A stretch of DNA of 64,000 nucleotides from Candidatus Humimonas hydrogenitrophica (GCA_947581615.1 CANPVD010000097.1:1-64000), one strand, 5' to 3'; shown: positions 36,306 through 45,668, counted from the first letter of the stretch. The notes: generated from the sequence alone by a model not told the origin. Numbers and translations are program-made.

Positions 36306-39296
36306 TCAGAAGCTAAGGTCCAGGGTGAGCCACACGCTGCGGCTCGGCGGGTATGGCGCCACGTCCTGCCCGGTGCTGATCGACTCCAGTCCCCAGTCCG
36401 TGACTTCGGGGTCCATCCCGCTGTAGCCGGTGAAGCGCAGCAGGTCGCGGCCACTCAACGTGAGGCGGGCCGACCGGAACTGCCTCCAGATGGACTGCAG
36501 CAGCGCGGTGGGCACGTTCCAGGAGAGCGACAGCTCGCGGAGCTTCAGGAAGGAAGCGTCCTCGAGCCAGATGAGCGTGGACTTGCTCGGATAGAGCCGC
36601 AGGCGCATCTCGCCCAGCGTCTCCCCGGGCTGGCAGGCGGGGTCGTTGCACGGATTGGCGTAATCCCAGCGGTTCTTGCTGAGGTCGAACAGCCAGCCGG
36701 TGAGGTTCGCGACCCGGAACCCCTGCTCCCAGTCCAGCAGGGCGTGGAAGGTGATGTCCTTCCACCGGATGTCGTTGGAGAAGCCCACCTGGAAGGACGG
36801 CCGCGAGCGCCCGAGCCGCACGTTCTGCTCGATGCTCCCGTTCGACGTCGTGTCGTTCCCCACCCACGCGGTCGGATCGAAGCCCTGCTCGATGCGGTAG
36901 GACCCGAGGCCGCCGAAGTTGTTGGGCGGACGGAAGGGCGGGACAGTGAGCTCGGTGATCTTGGAGCGGTTCATCGAGAAGGTGGTGCGCGTGCTCCAAT
37001 TGAAGCTCCTGCCCTTCACCGGCACCGCGGTGAGAGCCGCCTCCAGCCCCCTCTGGCGCATGGAGCCGCCGTTGAAGTACAGCAGGCTGTACCCGGTCGA
37101 ACCCGGCAGATTTCGCTGCACCAGAAGGTCCGAGATGTCCTGCTGGTAGACAGTCACCGACAGCTGGGCACGCTCGTTCCGGAAGGTGAAATCGAGCCCC
37201 CCCTCGTACTCGGTCTGCTTCTCGGGCCTCAGGTCGCTCGCCGCCGTGGAACCGGAGATGGTCAGCGATTGGAGCCCATTGTAGTTGGCTCCACTCAACA
37301 GGCTGAACTTCTGCCCGAATTCGGGCTCGTTGCCCGACTGCCCGTACGCCGCCCGCACCTTGATCTCCGCGAAGGGATCCGGCAGGCCCGTGATCCGGTA
37401 TGAAGCCGAGGCCTTCGGGTACCAGAAGATCTTGGTGGGATCCGCGTCTCCGCTGCTCTGGTCGCCCCGGATGCCCGCCGTGACGAGGAGCTTCTGGGAG
37501 ATGAGGACCTCCTCCTGGCCGTAGAAGCCGAAGTCCTCGGTTCGGGACCGATACTCGGTGACCGAGGTGTTCGTGCCCTTGTCGACGTTGGAGAGGCCGT
37601 CGATGAGGTTGTTGGCCGTGTTCAGAACGTTGTCGGCGTCCCGGCGCTGGTACTCCGCGCCCGCCGAGGTCGTGGCCTGCACGTCGCCCATGTAGAGCGT
37701 GTGGATCGCACTCAGACCCGCGTTGGTGAACAGGCTCGTTCCATCCGCGTTCGACGACGTTCCGGGCTGGCCCAGGGTCTGCTCATACTGCAGGTCCGGT
37801 GGCGAGTACAGCTTGCCCGTGTGGGCGAACCAGTCCAGACCTCCCGTGAGCTTGACCTGCAAGGTCTGCTTGTCGTTCGTGATGGGCGTGAGATCGAGCG
37901 AGCTCGATCCGATGAACCGGTTGACGAGCTCGTACTGGTCGACCAGCGCCGCGGTCTGCAGCGGGTTGCTCCTCGAGAACGGATTGTCCGGGAAGCTCCC
38001 ATCGGCGTTCGGACGCAGATCGACGAAGGACGGCGCGGACGGCATGGCCATCCAGTAGCTGATGCTGTAGTTGTCGTTGTTGGTGAGACCACGGCTCGTC
38101 TTGGCGCGCACGTAGTTGGTGTTCACGGACAGCTGGCCGAGGCTGCCGAACTTCTTCCCCAGGTTCAGCCGCGCACTCTCCTTCTCGTAGCCCGTGTTGG
38201 TGACGATGCCTCCGTCGTACTTCCCGAGACCCGACAGGTAGTACGAGGTGTTGTCGAGCCCCCCGGCGACGCTGACGTTCGTCTCGAAGCTGAGCGGCTT
38301 GTTCCCGGCCAGCTCCTGCTCGTGGTCGAAGAACGCACCCTGCTTCCAATAGGTGGCCGCATCCGGGCCGAAGGCGTCGACGGCCGCCGCCTGGGAGCCG
38401 AACTTGCGCAGGCCGACCTTGTTGGCGATCGACGGCACGCCGGCCGACTGGGTCAGGTGCCAGCGGGAGCTCGCCCCGAACTGGCCGTGTTTGGTGGTGA
38501 TCAGCACCACCCCGTTGCTGGCCGCCGCGCCGTAGATCGCCGCCGCCGACGGACCCTTGAGGATCTGGATGCTCTCGATGTCATCCGGATTGAGGTCCGA
38601 GATGCGATTGGCGGAGTTGTCCTCGTGCTCCTGCGGACCGCGGTCGGCGGCCCGGACCAGTCCCGCCTGACCGGAGGGGAGCTGGGCATTGCTCACGACG
38701 ACGCCGTCCACCACGTAGAGCGGCTGCGACGTCCCGATGATCGAGCTCACGCCGCGGAGCTCGATGCTCATCCCTCCGCCGGGCGCTCCGCTGAAGCTGC
38801 TCACCTTGGCGCCCGCGACTTTCCCATGCAGGGCGTCCTCCATGGTCGAAGCCGCCGGCGCGTCCTTGACGAGCTGGTCGGACGTGAGCGTCGAGACCGC
38901 GTTCGCCAGGTTGCGCTTCTCGACCCCGGTGGCGCGGCCGCTCACCACGATCTCCTCCATGCCGAGCACGTCCTGGGTCAGCGTGACCTGGACACTCGAC
39001 TGGCCCTCGGGGACGCTCACCACCTTCCGCCGGTAGCCGATGAGCCGGAAGACCAGCCGCACGTCACCGGCGGGGACGCGGAGCCGGAACGTTCCGTCCG
39101 TCTCGCCGATGGTTCCGAGCTGGGTTCCGACCACGCTGATCTGCACGGAGCCGATCGGCTGCGCGGACGTGGCATCCACGACTTTCCCGGTGATGACGCG
39201 GGTCTGCTGCGCCACGGCCCGTCCGGGCAGGACGGCCAGCGCCGCCGCCAGGAAGAAGGTCGTGACGATGCGCCTGGGATCGAACGATTCTCGCAT
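36306..39296 (-). CDS. SusC/RagA-family TonB-dependent outer-membrane transporter
   Basis: 996 residues from ATG 39296 (GGAGG upstream). Order: signal peptide (to about 30, GRAVAQQ), CarboxypepD_reg domain (VITGKVVDATSAQPIGSVQI), plug domain (about 120-240) with the SusC signature RGVSSIIG, PLYVVDGVVV and ILKGPSAAAIYGAAASNG, then a 22-strand barrel ending in SVWLTLDLSF, a C-terminal aromatic strand for barrel assembly. It should import a substrate caught by the SusD partner, using TonB energy. A TTGACA promoter and 11-bp direct repeats lie about 300 bases upstream. Confidence 0.95.
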   Translation of the reverse strand: MRESFDPRRIVTTFFLAAALAVLPGRAVAQQTRVITGKVVDATSAQPIGSVQISVVGTQLGTIGETDGTFRLRVPAGDVRLVFRLIGYRRKVVSVPEGQSSVQVTLTQDVLGMEEIVVSGRATGVEKRNLANAVSTLTSDQLVKDAPAASTMEDALHGKVAGAKVSSFSGAPGGGMSIELRGVSSIIGTSQPLYVVDGVVVSNAQLPSGQAGLVRAADRGPQEHEDNSANRISDLNPDDIESIQILKGPSAAAIYGAAASNGVVLITTKHGQFGASSRWHLTQSAGVPSIANKVGLRKFGSQAAAVDAFGPDAATYWKQGAFFDHEQELAGNKPLSFETNVSVAGGLDNTSYYLSGLGKYDGGIVTNTGYEKESARLNLGKKFGSLGQLSVNTNYVRAKTSRGLTNNDNYSISYWMAMPSAPSFVDLRPNADGSFPDNPFSRSNPLQTAALVDQYELVNRFIGSSSLDLTPITNDKQTLQVKLTGGLDWFAHTGKLYSPPDLQYEQTLGQPGTSSNADGTSLFTNAGLSAIHTLYMGDVQATTSAGAEYQRRDADNVLNTANNLIDGLSNVDKGTNTSVTEYRSRTEDFGFYGQEEVLISQKLLVTAGIRGDQSSGDADPTKIFWYPKASASYRITGLPDPFAEIKVRAAYGQSGNEPEFGQKFSLLSGANYNGLQSLTISGSTAASDLRPEKQTEYEGGLDFTFRNERAQLSVTVYQQDISDLLVQRNLPGSTGYSLLYFNGGSMRQRGLEAALTAVPVKGRSFNWSTRTTFSMNRSKITELTVPPFRPPNNFGGLGSYRIEQGFDPTAWVGNDTTSNGSIEQNVRLGRSRPSFQVGFSNDIRWKDITFHALLDWEQGFRVANLTGWLFDLSKNRWDYANPCNDPACQPGETLGEMRLRLYPSKSTLIWLEDASFLKLRELSLSWNVPTALLQSIWRQFRSARLTLSGRDLLRFTGYSGMDPEVTDWGLESISTGQDVAPYPPSRSVWLTLDLSF

Positions 39297-39578
39297 GCTG
39301 CGTCCTCCGCTCTCGGTGTTCACCCGTTCCGGACCGGGGTCCGGCGAGCACGCCTCACGGATGCTGCGGTACGGGCGCTCCGCCGACGCGGCGGGCGCCC
39401 GAGGACGGACTACGATCCAGCGGATCGCGGGCTGGAGAGTCGAGCTGAGCCCGGCCGCAAGCCTTGCGCGCCGGAGACGAGGAAATGGCCGAGCTCTACC
39501 GCGAGGCGAGGATTCGGCCGCTGGCGGCCGCGGACGGCCGCTCCGAAGTGCGGAGACGAAGAGCGAGGGCTCGAAGGT

Positions 39579-39610
39579 GTATACCGCATGTCGCGCAGGG
39601 TATACCGCAT
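39579..39610. repeat. 11-bp direct repeats spaced 21 bp apart
   Basis: GTATACCGCAT occurs at 39579-39589 and again at 39600-39610, an offset of exactly two helical turns. The core GTATAC is itself palindromic. The second copy overlaps the candidate -10 region of the susC promoter. A related GGCATACCGTGTAC lies at 39774-39787. The pattern suggests a regulator binding as a tandem dimer. Confidence 0.55.
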
Positions 39611-39625
39611 AACGTCGACTGTCAA
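39597..39625 (-). promoter_or_regulatory. candidate promoter of susC (first locus)
   Basis: On the minus strand TTGACA (39620-39625) is followed after 17 bases by TACCCT (39597-39602), a partial -10 match. TATACC at 15-base spacing is an alternative -10. The site lies 300 bases before the susC ATG, which implies a long 5' leader. Confidence 0.4.
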
Positions 39626-39743
39626 GCCCGCGGATCCGCCGTTCGTCGCATCCGGCCGCCGGGACCGGAGGGACCGAATCGAGAACCCCTGGAGTCCTGC
39701 CCCGCCCTCAAAGGACAGGGGGTTAAGCGGGTTGGCGCTGCGC

Positions 39744-39772
39744 TTGACGCCCGATCCGGGGAAATCTAGGTT
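39744..39772 (+). promoter_or_regulatory. candidate promoter of the multicopper oxidase operon
   Basis: TTGACG (39744-39749), a 17-base spacer, then TAGGTT (39767-39772), about 100 bases before ATG 39881. Spacing is ideal; the -10 box is weak. Confidence 0.4.
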
Positions 39773-39880
39773 TGGCATACCGTGTACGATCGTCCCCTGG
39801 CCTTCGCACCCGGTGGTCGCGGGGACTTGTCGGCCCGACGCGAGTGCCCTAGGATCGGGCTTCGTCTCATGGGAGCCAGA

Positions 39881-40483
39881 ATGCCGAAACGGTCGATGTC
39901 ACTCCACTGCGCAATCGCGCTGATCGTGCCGCTCGTAGCGGCCGGCGGCCCGATCTCCATCGGCGGTGGACGCGCGGTCGCGCCGCGGCCGATGGCCGGC
40001 GGCGCCAGGGCCCCGAGCTTCCCCAGCGCGTGCGCCGCGGCCCGGTCCCTCCGCCCCCCGCTGTACGAGATTCCCCTCAAGCCGGCGGGTTCAGTGGCCG
40101 GGGCCGAGGGCACCGCGATCCTCCACCCCGCGTCCACACTGTTCGGGGTGTCGGTGACGGCGGACGGCCACGACGCCTTCCGGGTCGAGGTCACGACCCG
40201 GGGCCTGCCGGCCCCCGGCAAGCTCGGCGCGTTCTCCACCTACGTGGCGTGGGCCGCTCGAGCCGACCTGAGCCGGATCGTCAAGCTCGGAGCCCTGGAC
40301 TCGGACGGTCGTGCCACGGGCGAGGTCAGCTTCGAGAAGTTCCTGGTGTTCGTGACGGCCGAGCCCTCCGGGGACGTGAGCAAGCAGGCGGGCCCGATCG
40401 TGCTGCGCGGCCTGTCTCCGAGCGGCCAGATGAAGAACATGCTCACCGAGCCTCTCCTGAACGGCGGCATGCCGCCGTGCTGA
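39881..40483 (+). CDS. exported protein of unknown function, first gene of the copper-oxidase cluster
   Basis: 200 residues from ATG 39881 with GGGAG five bases upstream. A signal peptide (to about 32) is followed by an all-beta domain of alternating hydrophobic and charged strands: FGVSVTADGHDAFRVEV, STYVAWAARADLSRIV, GEVSFEKFLVFVTAE, GPIVLRGLSPSG. It loosely recalls the extracytoplasmic beta-sandwich of anti-sigma-K proteins, but there is no transmembrane helix beyond the signal. It ends GGMPPC. It lies 25 bases before the multicopper oxidase, so a shared function is likely. I do not recognise the family. Confidence 0.65.
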   Translation: MPKRSMSLHCAIALIVPLVAAGGPISIGGGRAVAPRPMAGGARAPSFPSACAAARSLRPPLYEIPLKPAGSVAGAEGTAILHPASTLFGVSVTADGHDAFRVEVTTRGLPAPGKLGAFSTYVAWAARADLSRIVKLGALDSDGRATGEVSFEKFLVFVTAEPSGDVSKQAGPIVLRGLSPSGQMKNMLTEPLLNGGMPPC

Positions 40484-40508
40484 GGTATGCCAGGCTTCGT
40501 CCGGCGAC

Positions 40509-42242
40509 GTGACCTCGAGGAGTCCCTTCCTGCCCCATCCCCACCCATCGCGTCCGTGGCTTCCGCTGCTCGCGGCGGTCTCCTTCGCGCTCCGGCCGGC
40601 CGGCCTACGGGCGCAGCAAGCCGCTCCGAAGGCGCGCGACGCGCACTCCGACACGGCCGGGGTCATGGACCGCATGCCACCGATGCAGAAGGGCATGAAC
40701 ATGCGGCTCGGCCTGGAGAGCGAGCGGCCCTCCGTTCAGCCCTGGCTGCCGGGACAGGGTGTCGACCCCTCCACCCTCCCGGAGGCCGAGCCCAACCACA
40801 CCATCCGCATGTCCGACGGCGACACCCTGGACCTCACCGCCGGCCTCGTCCGGAGGACGCTCCGGGGCAAGACCGTCATCATGTACGCCTTCAACAACCA
40901 GTATCCCGGGCCGCTCATCCGGGTGAAGCGCGGAACGACCATCGTCGTCCGCTTCCACAACCGGCTCGATCTCCCCTCGACCGTGCACTGGCACGGCCTC
41001 CGGATCGACAATCCCTACGACGGCGTTCCGGGGGTCACCCAGGACCCCGTGCCCCCGGGCGGCGACTTCGTCTATCACGTCCACTTCCAGGACGCGGGCG
41101 TCTACTGGTACCACCCGCACGTCCGGGGTGACATCGAGATCAGCGCCGGCCTGTACGGGAACGAGATCGTCGACTCTCCGATCTACGGCTTCAACAATCC
41201 GGTCAACCGCGAGCAGCAGCTCATGCTCTCGGATCTCCTGTTCGACAAGGACGGACTCTTCCCCTACGGGAAGACGACATCCGACTTCGCGATCATGGGT
41301 CGGTTCGGGAACCTCTTCCTGGTGAACGGCGAGCCGGACTTCAGGATGAAGATCCACCGCGGAGACGTGGTCCGGTACTACATCACGGACGTCTCCTCGA
41401 GCCGCTCCTACAACGTGGTGTTCGCCGGCGGCAGGACGAAGCTGGTGGGGGCGGACATGGGCGCGTACGAGCGCGAGGCGTGGGTGCCGTCCATCCCGAT
41501 CGCCGTGGCCCAACGCTACGTGGCGGAGGTGCGCTACGACTCGGCGGGCACCTTCCCGATCCTCAACCAGGTGCAGGCCATCAACCACGTGAAGGGGACC
41601 TTCTTCCCCGAGGTCGACACGCTGGGAAGTGTGGAAGTGTCGCCGCAGCCCTCCGACAGCGACTTCGCCAAGTCCTTCGCCACGCTGCACGACCGGGACT
41701 CGGTCACGGCCGACATCGCGCGCTACCGGAAGTACTTCGACGAGCCGGTCGACAAGCACCTCGAGCTGACCGTCAACATCCAGGGCCTCCCCGGACGCGT
41801 GCAGACGCTGATGGCGTCGGACACGATGTACTATCCCCCCGTCGAGTGGAACGACGGCATGCCCAAGATGAACTGGATCTCGACCGGTCACGAGGTCCGC
41901 TGGATCCTACGGGATCCGGACACGGGCAAGGAGAACATGGACATCCACTGGCACTTCAAGACCGGGTCGGTGGTGAAGATCCAGATTCACAACGATCCAC
42001 TGTCCATGCATCCAATGAACCACCCCATCCACTTCCACGGACAGCGCTTCCTGGTGCTGTCGCGGGACGGGGTACCGACCGAGAACCTCGCATGGAAGGA
42101 CACCGTGCTGGTCCCGGTGGGCAGCACGGTCGTCATTCTCATGGACGCGACCAACCCCGGCACCTGGCTCGCGCACTGCCACATCGCCGAGCACCTCGAC
42201 ACGGGCATGAAGATGACCTTCACCGTCGGGCCCTCGCCCTGA
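40509..42242 (+). CDS. exported multicopper oxidase
   Basis: 577 residues from GTG 40509, with signal peptide to about 37 and a Met-rich segment (MDRMPPMQKGMNM, 53-65) before three cupredoxin domains. All copper motifs are present: HWHG (160-163), YHPH (201-204), HPMNHPIHFHG (501-511) and HCHIAEHLDTGM (H556, Cys557, H558, H562, axial Met567). These bind one type 1 copper and the trinuclear centre, oxidising a substrate while reducing O2 to water. The substrate (Cu+, phenol or other) is unknown; the Met-rich stretch hints at copper handling. Confidence 0.92.
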   Translation: MTSRSPFLPHPHPSRPWLPLLAAVSFALRPAGLRAQQAAPKARDAHSDTAGVMDRMPPMQKGMNMRLGLESERPSVQPWLPGQGVDPSTLPEAEPNHTIRMSDGDTLDLTAGLVRRTLRGKTVIMYAFNNQYPGPLIRVKRGTTIVVRFHNRLDLPSTVHWHGLRIDNPYDGVPGVTQDPVPPGGDFVYHVHFQDAGVYWYHPHVRGDIEISAGLYGNEIVDSPIYGFNNPVNREQQLMLSDLLFDKDGLFPYGKTTSDFAIMGRFGNLFLVNGEPDFRMKIHRGDVVRYYITDVSSSRSYNVVFAGGRTKLVGADMGAYEREAWVPSIPIAVAQRYVAEVRYDSAGTFPILNQVQAINHVKGTFFPEVDTLGSVEVSPQPSDSDFAKSFATLHDRDSVTADIARYRKYFDEPVDKHLELTVNIQGLPGRVQTLMASDTMYYPPVEWNDGMPKMNWISTGHEVRWILRDPDTGKENMDIHWHFKTGSVVKIQIHNDPLSMHPMNHPIHFHGQRFLVLSRDGVPTENLAWKDTVLVPVGSTVVILMDATNPGTWLAHCHIAEHLDTGMKMTFTVGPSP

Positions 42243-42321
42243 GTCGGCGCGGCGTCCTGCAGGAGGCGCGGCCAGCGACGGTCCGCGTCACTTCCTTCTC
42301 CCACGAACGAGAGGCTGAACG

Positions 42322-43710
42322 ATGAGAGGAGCTCTACGCAGCGCGGCGGCGGTCCTGGCCGCGGGCCTGTGGATCGGGGCACCCGCCATGCTCGCGGCCC
42401 AGGAGGCCCATCCGGACATGGGCTTCAAGAGCGAGGTCAAGGCCGGGGGCAGCCCCAACATCCATGTCCTGAGCCATCTGCCGGTGGGCGGCTATTTCGC
42501 CGCGGCCGACATCGAGATGGAACAGGCCCCCGGACGCCCATTCGTCTACGTGTCCATGATGGTCGGGACGCCGGACGGCCCGGGCACGGACATCGTGGAC
42601 GTGAGCGACCCGAGCCACGCCAGGGTCATCTACAAGTACCGGATCCCGAACCCCTCCCTGCACCAGGGCTCGGGAGGCATGGACGGGAAGTACTTCAAGC
42701 TGAACGACCACTACTACTACGTGCAGTCGTTCCAGTTTCAGCAGGGGACGCCCGACGCGGACCTCGGCGCCGTCGTCCTCGACGTGACCGGACTCCCGGA
42801 CCCCAAGAAGGTCAAGGTCGTGGCCGAGATCCGGAACCCGGACGAACCGGGCGGTTTTCACAACATTTTCGCCTACAGGGCGTCGGACGGCCGTGACCTC
42901 CTGTTCACCACGGTCTCCGGCGACCACGCCAACATCTACGACCTGGCCAAGGTCGTGGCCGGGCACCCGGACCAGGCGCTCATCGGTAAGATCCCGGATC
43001 CGGTGGGGCAGGCCCAGCGCGCCTTCTACCACGACTTCTACGTGGGCTACGACCCGGCCACGCAGCAGGACAAGTTCTACGGCGCCGGCGGCGGCGGCTA
43101 CTTCGTGTACGATGTGACCAAGCCGGAGAGTCCCAAGCTCCTCACCTCCATCCAGGGCGTGGCGGGCGTCACCTGGGGTCACACCTTCACCCCCGACCCC
43201 AACGGCCGCTTCGCGGTCACGGAAACCGAGTACCAGTACGCGCCGCTCCGCCTGTTCGACCTGCAGCCGGGCCTCGAGGGCAAGACGTCCACGATCAACC
43301 ACGCCATCAGCGCGTGGACGGCCGACTGGCGCGACCTGGCCCACAACCACGAGGTCCGCTGGCCGTACGTGTTCGTCTCCGGGTACGAGGACGGACTTCA
43401 GGTGTTCACGATGTACGACCCGTACCACCCCAAGACCGTCGGCTGGCATTACACCTGCGGCTGCAAGCACGCCGACGGGTACGGTGGGTGGCAGATCCTG
43501 CCCAAGCACGGCACCAGCGTGATGCAGGGCGCCTTCGGCGTCGACGTGCGCAACCGTGACGGCCTCATCGTGCTCAGCGACTCCAACAGCGGGCTGTGGG
43601 TCTTCCGCATGGACGGGTTCAGCAGCTGGGACGGAAATGACTGGGGCATGCCGAACATCTCCAGCGTCCAGGACTGGGATCACGGTCCGGCGTACCAGGC
43701 CACGCACTAG
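42322..43710 (+). CDS. exported LVIVD-type beta-propeller protein
   Basis: 462 residues with signal peptide (to about 27) and a repeated beta-propeller: FVYVSMMVGTPDG, TDIVDVSDPSHARVIYKY, GYFVYDVTKPESPKLLTSI and LQVFTMYDPYHPKTVGWHY show the LVIVD-like pattern of variable blade followed by D-x-S/T-x-P. A YTCGCKHADGYGG loop near 385 has two close cysteines and a histidine that could bind metal. It follows the multicopper oxidase by 79 bases on the same strand and may be its partner. Function is unknown. Confidence 0.78.
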   Translation: MRGALRSAAAVLAAGLWIGAPAMLAAQEAHPDMGFKSEVKAGGSPNIHVLSHLPVGGYFAAADIEMEQAPGRPFVYVSMMVGTPDGPGTDIVDVSDPSHARVIYKYRIPNPSLHQGSGGMDGKYFKLNDHYYYVQSFQFQQGTPDADLGAVVLDVTGLPDPKKVKVVAEIRNPDEPGGFHNIFAYRASDGRDLLFTTVSGDHANIYDLAKVVAGHPDQALIGKIPDPVGQAQRAFYHDFYVGYDPATQQDKFYGAGGGGYFVYDVTKPESPKLLTSIQGVAGVTWGHTFTPDPNGRFAVTETEYQYAPLRLFDLQPGLEGKTSTINHAISAWTADWRDLAHNHEVRWPYVFVSGYEDGLQVFTMYDPYHPKTVGWHYTCGCKHADGYGGWQILPKHGTSVMQGAFGVDVRNRDGLIVLSDSNSGLWVFRMDGFSSWDGNDWGMPNISSVQDWDHGPAYQATH

Positions 43711-43722
43711 CGAAGAGGCGAG

Positions 43723-43749
43723 CCTCCGGACCGCCCGTCGGGCGGGAGG
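43723..43749. terminator. hairpin after the beta-propeller gene
   Basis: CCTC (43723-43726) and CCGCCC (43731-43736) pair with GGGCGG (43740-43745) and GAGG (43746-43749) around a GTC loop; the four bases CGGA are bulged. It follows the stop by 13 bases and overlaps no gene. Confidence 0.4.
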
Positions 43750-43763
43750 ACGCCCGGAGCGCC

Positions 43764-44873
43764 GTGTCCGACCGCAGGGGTAGCGGCGGTCAACCGGCAC
43801 CCGGGAACGCCGAAGATCGTGGCCGCGAGGCCGCCGCGCCCCGTATCGGGGCCGCGGCGGCCTCGTCGTATCGCCCCCTCCCCTTCCGTCCGGCGCCCTG
43901 GCTCCCGGGCCCACACGCGCAGACCCTGGCGGGCCGGCTGCTGCGTCGGCCCGGGGCGACCCCCTACCGCCGCGAGCGCCTCCAAACGCCGGACGGCGAC
44001 TTTCTGGACCTCGATCGTCTCCGCGACGCACCGGCGGCCTTCGACGTTCTGGTCCTGCACGGCCTCGAGGGCTCCTCGGCGTCGGGGTACGTGCGCGAGG
44101 CGGTCGTGCGCCTGCGGGAGCGCGGTCTGCACGCCGCCGGCCTGAACTTCCGCTCGTGCAGCGGCGAGCCCAACCGGGCACGCCGCTTCTACCACGCGGG
44201 GGAGACCGGCGACCTGTCCTTCGTGCTCGAGCGGATCGTCGAGCGGCGGCGGGGGCGTCCGGTGGGCCTCGTGGGCTTCTCCCTGGGCGCCAACGTGCTG
44301 CTCCGCTACCTGGAGGAGCGCGGGGCCGCCGCGCGCGAGCTGGTGCGCGCCGCCGTCGCCATCTCGGTGCCCTTCGACCTGTCCGGGGCCGCCGACCGGA
44401 TGGAGCGCGTCCCGGGGAGACTGTACGGCGCCACCTTCCTCCGATCCCTCCGACGTTCCGTGGAGGCCAAGGCGCGGCGGCGCGACCTGGAGCTTCCCCT
44501 GGCCGCCGTCCGGGCCGCCCGCACGCTCCGCCAGTTCGACCGGGCGCTGACCGCCCCGTTGCACGGCTTCGAGAGCGTGGAGGCCTACTACGCGCGCTCC
44601 AGCTCGGGACGAGCACTCGACCGGGTCAGGGTGCCCACCCTGGTCATCCAGGCGCTGGACGACCCGTTCCTCCCCGCCGGCGCGGTGCCCGCCCCGGCCC
44701 TGTTCGACAACCCCTGGATCCATCCCGTCCTGCACGAGCGCGGCGGGCACGTGGGCTTCGTGGAAGGCCGGACACCCTGGAGCGCACGCTTCTGGGCCGA
44801 GCTCGAGGCGGCCCGCTTCCTCTCCTGCCCGCCGGCGCTGTCGATGAGCGGTTGTTCCGGTCCCGACGCCTGA
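43764..44873 (+). CDS. alpha/beta hydrolase, YheT-like
   Basis: 369 residues starting at GTG 43764. YheT-type features: an N-terminal PWLPGPHAQTLAG segment, TPDGDFLDLD, LHGLEGSSASGYVR, NFRSCSGEPN, and the nucleophile elbow GFSLGANVLLRYLEE (serine about residue 175). The histidine is in HERGGHVGFVEG. The family contains esterases and acyltransferases of largely unknown substrate. It follows the copper-oxidase cluster after a hairpin and is probably separate from it. Confidence 0.87.
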   Translation: MSDRRGSGGQPAPGNAEDRGREAAAPRIGAAAASSYRPLPFRPAPWLPGPHAQTLAGRLLRRPGATPYRRERLQTPDGDFLDLDRLRDAPAAFDVLVLHGLEGSSASGYVREAVVRLRERGLHAAGLNFRSCSGEPNRARRFYHAGETGDLSFVLERIVERRRGRPVGLVGFSLGANVLLRYLEERGAAARELVRAAVAISVPFDLSGAADRMERVPGRLYGATFLRSLRRSVEAKARRRDLELPLAAVRAARTLRQFDRALTAPLHGFESVEAYYARSSSGRALDRVRVPTLVIQALDDPFLPAGAVPAPALFDNPWIHPVLHERGGHVGFVEGRTPWSARFWAELEAARFLSCPPALSMSGCSGPDA

Positions 44874-44942
44874 CTATCCTCCAACCGGACGATTAGCGAC
44901 GCCAAACGACGGCCCGAGCCTCAGCACACCGGAGTCCAGGAC

Positions 44943-45638
44943 TTGTCGACCCTGAATCACCCCCAGCCGCTCCGCAACGAGGTTCGCAGGATCGTGCTGG
45001 AACGGGTGCTCAGGGGAGAGCTGGCCCCGGGAGAGGACATCAACGAGACCGAGCTGGCCGAGCAGCTCGGCATCAGCCGCACACCCCTCCGCGAGGCTCT
45101 CCTGCGCCTCGAGCACGAGCGGCTGGTGGGCTCGAGCCAGGGCCGCGGCTTCTACGTGTGGCCGCTCAGCGCCCGAGAGGCGTACGACCTCTACGACGTG
45201 GTCGCCGGCCTGGAGGGTTTCGGCCTCCGCACGGTGAAGACGGTTCCGGAGGAACTCATCGAGGAGCTGCGCCGTCTCAACGAGCGGCTGGCCACGCTGG
45301 ACGAGGACCCGAGGGCCATGCAGGACGTCGCGGAGCGCTGGCACGAGACCCTCCTCGGGGCGATCGATGACGTCCCCCTCGACGAGCTGCTCGACCTGGC
45401 CCGCAATCGCTTGCACCGCTACGTGCTGTTCGGCTTCGAGTTCGCGGTGGCCTACGGCACGGACGACAGGGACCGGGTGGTGCGGGCGCACCGCTCGATA
45501 GCGGACGCGCTGGAGCGGGGCGAGATGGAGCGCGCCGCCACCCTGCTGGAGGCACATCGCCGCCGGGGCATGGCGCTCCTGGAGCGCTGGCTGGAGGAGG
45601 CCCATGCAGCCGAGGCGACGAACCAGGGTCGGATGTGA
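44943..45638 (+). CDS. GntR-family transcriptional regulator (FCD type)
   Basis: 231 residues. An N-terminal winged helix (about 10-75) has LRNEVRRIVLERVLRGEL, ETELAEQLGISRTPLREALLRLE and the wing GRGFYVWPL. A C-terminal FCD helical ligand domain (about 80-215) contains the metal/ligand histidine region WHETLLGA and HRSIADALERGEMERA. It starts at TTG 44943 with GGAG ten bases upstream. It likely represses or activates a nearby gene in answer to a small organic acid; neighbours do not show which. Confidence 0.9.
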   Translation: MSTLNHPQPLRNEVRRIVLERVLRGELAPGEDINETELAEQLGISRTPLREALLRLEHERLVGSSQGRGFYVWPLSAREAYDLYDVVAGLEGFGLRTVKTVPEELIEELRRLNERLATLDEDPRAMQDVAERWHETLLGAIDDVPLDELLDLARNRLHRYVLFGFEFAVAYGTDDRDRVVRAHRSIADALERGEMERAATLLEAHRRRGMALLERWLEEAHAAEATNQGRM

Positions 45639-45640
45639 CG

Positions 45641-45668
45641 AAAGGGCCGGGGTGACCCCCGGCCCTTT
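45641..45668. terminator. strong bidirectional terminator-like hairpin
   Basis: AAAGGGCCGGGG (45641-45652) pairs perfectly with CCCCGGCCCTTT (45657-45668) across loop TGAC: 12 bp, ending in T-rich sequence on both strands. It lies between the convergent GntR and SusD genes and is the best terminator in the window. Confidence 0.8.

Larger units (their letters stand above)
39297..39880. other. divergent intergenic region between susC and the copper-oxidase operon
   Basis: 584 bases with no supported gene. It holds a candidate promoter in each direction, the paired 11-bp repeats at 39579-39610, and a long susC leader (39297-39590) in which I see nothing further. Short frames such as 39410-39778 on the minus strand lack a ribosome site and family features. 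Confidence 0.5.

Noticed and set aside
39410-39778. 122-codon minus frame in the susC leader
   Set aside because: No ribosome site, low-complexity composition and no family resemblance; the region is better explained as leader and promoter.
42322-43710. Selenium-binding protein (SBP56) identity for the propeller
   Set aside because: The repeat pattern is LVIVD-like and the sequence lacks recognisable SBP56 blocks; the nearby selenoprotein candidate does not support it.
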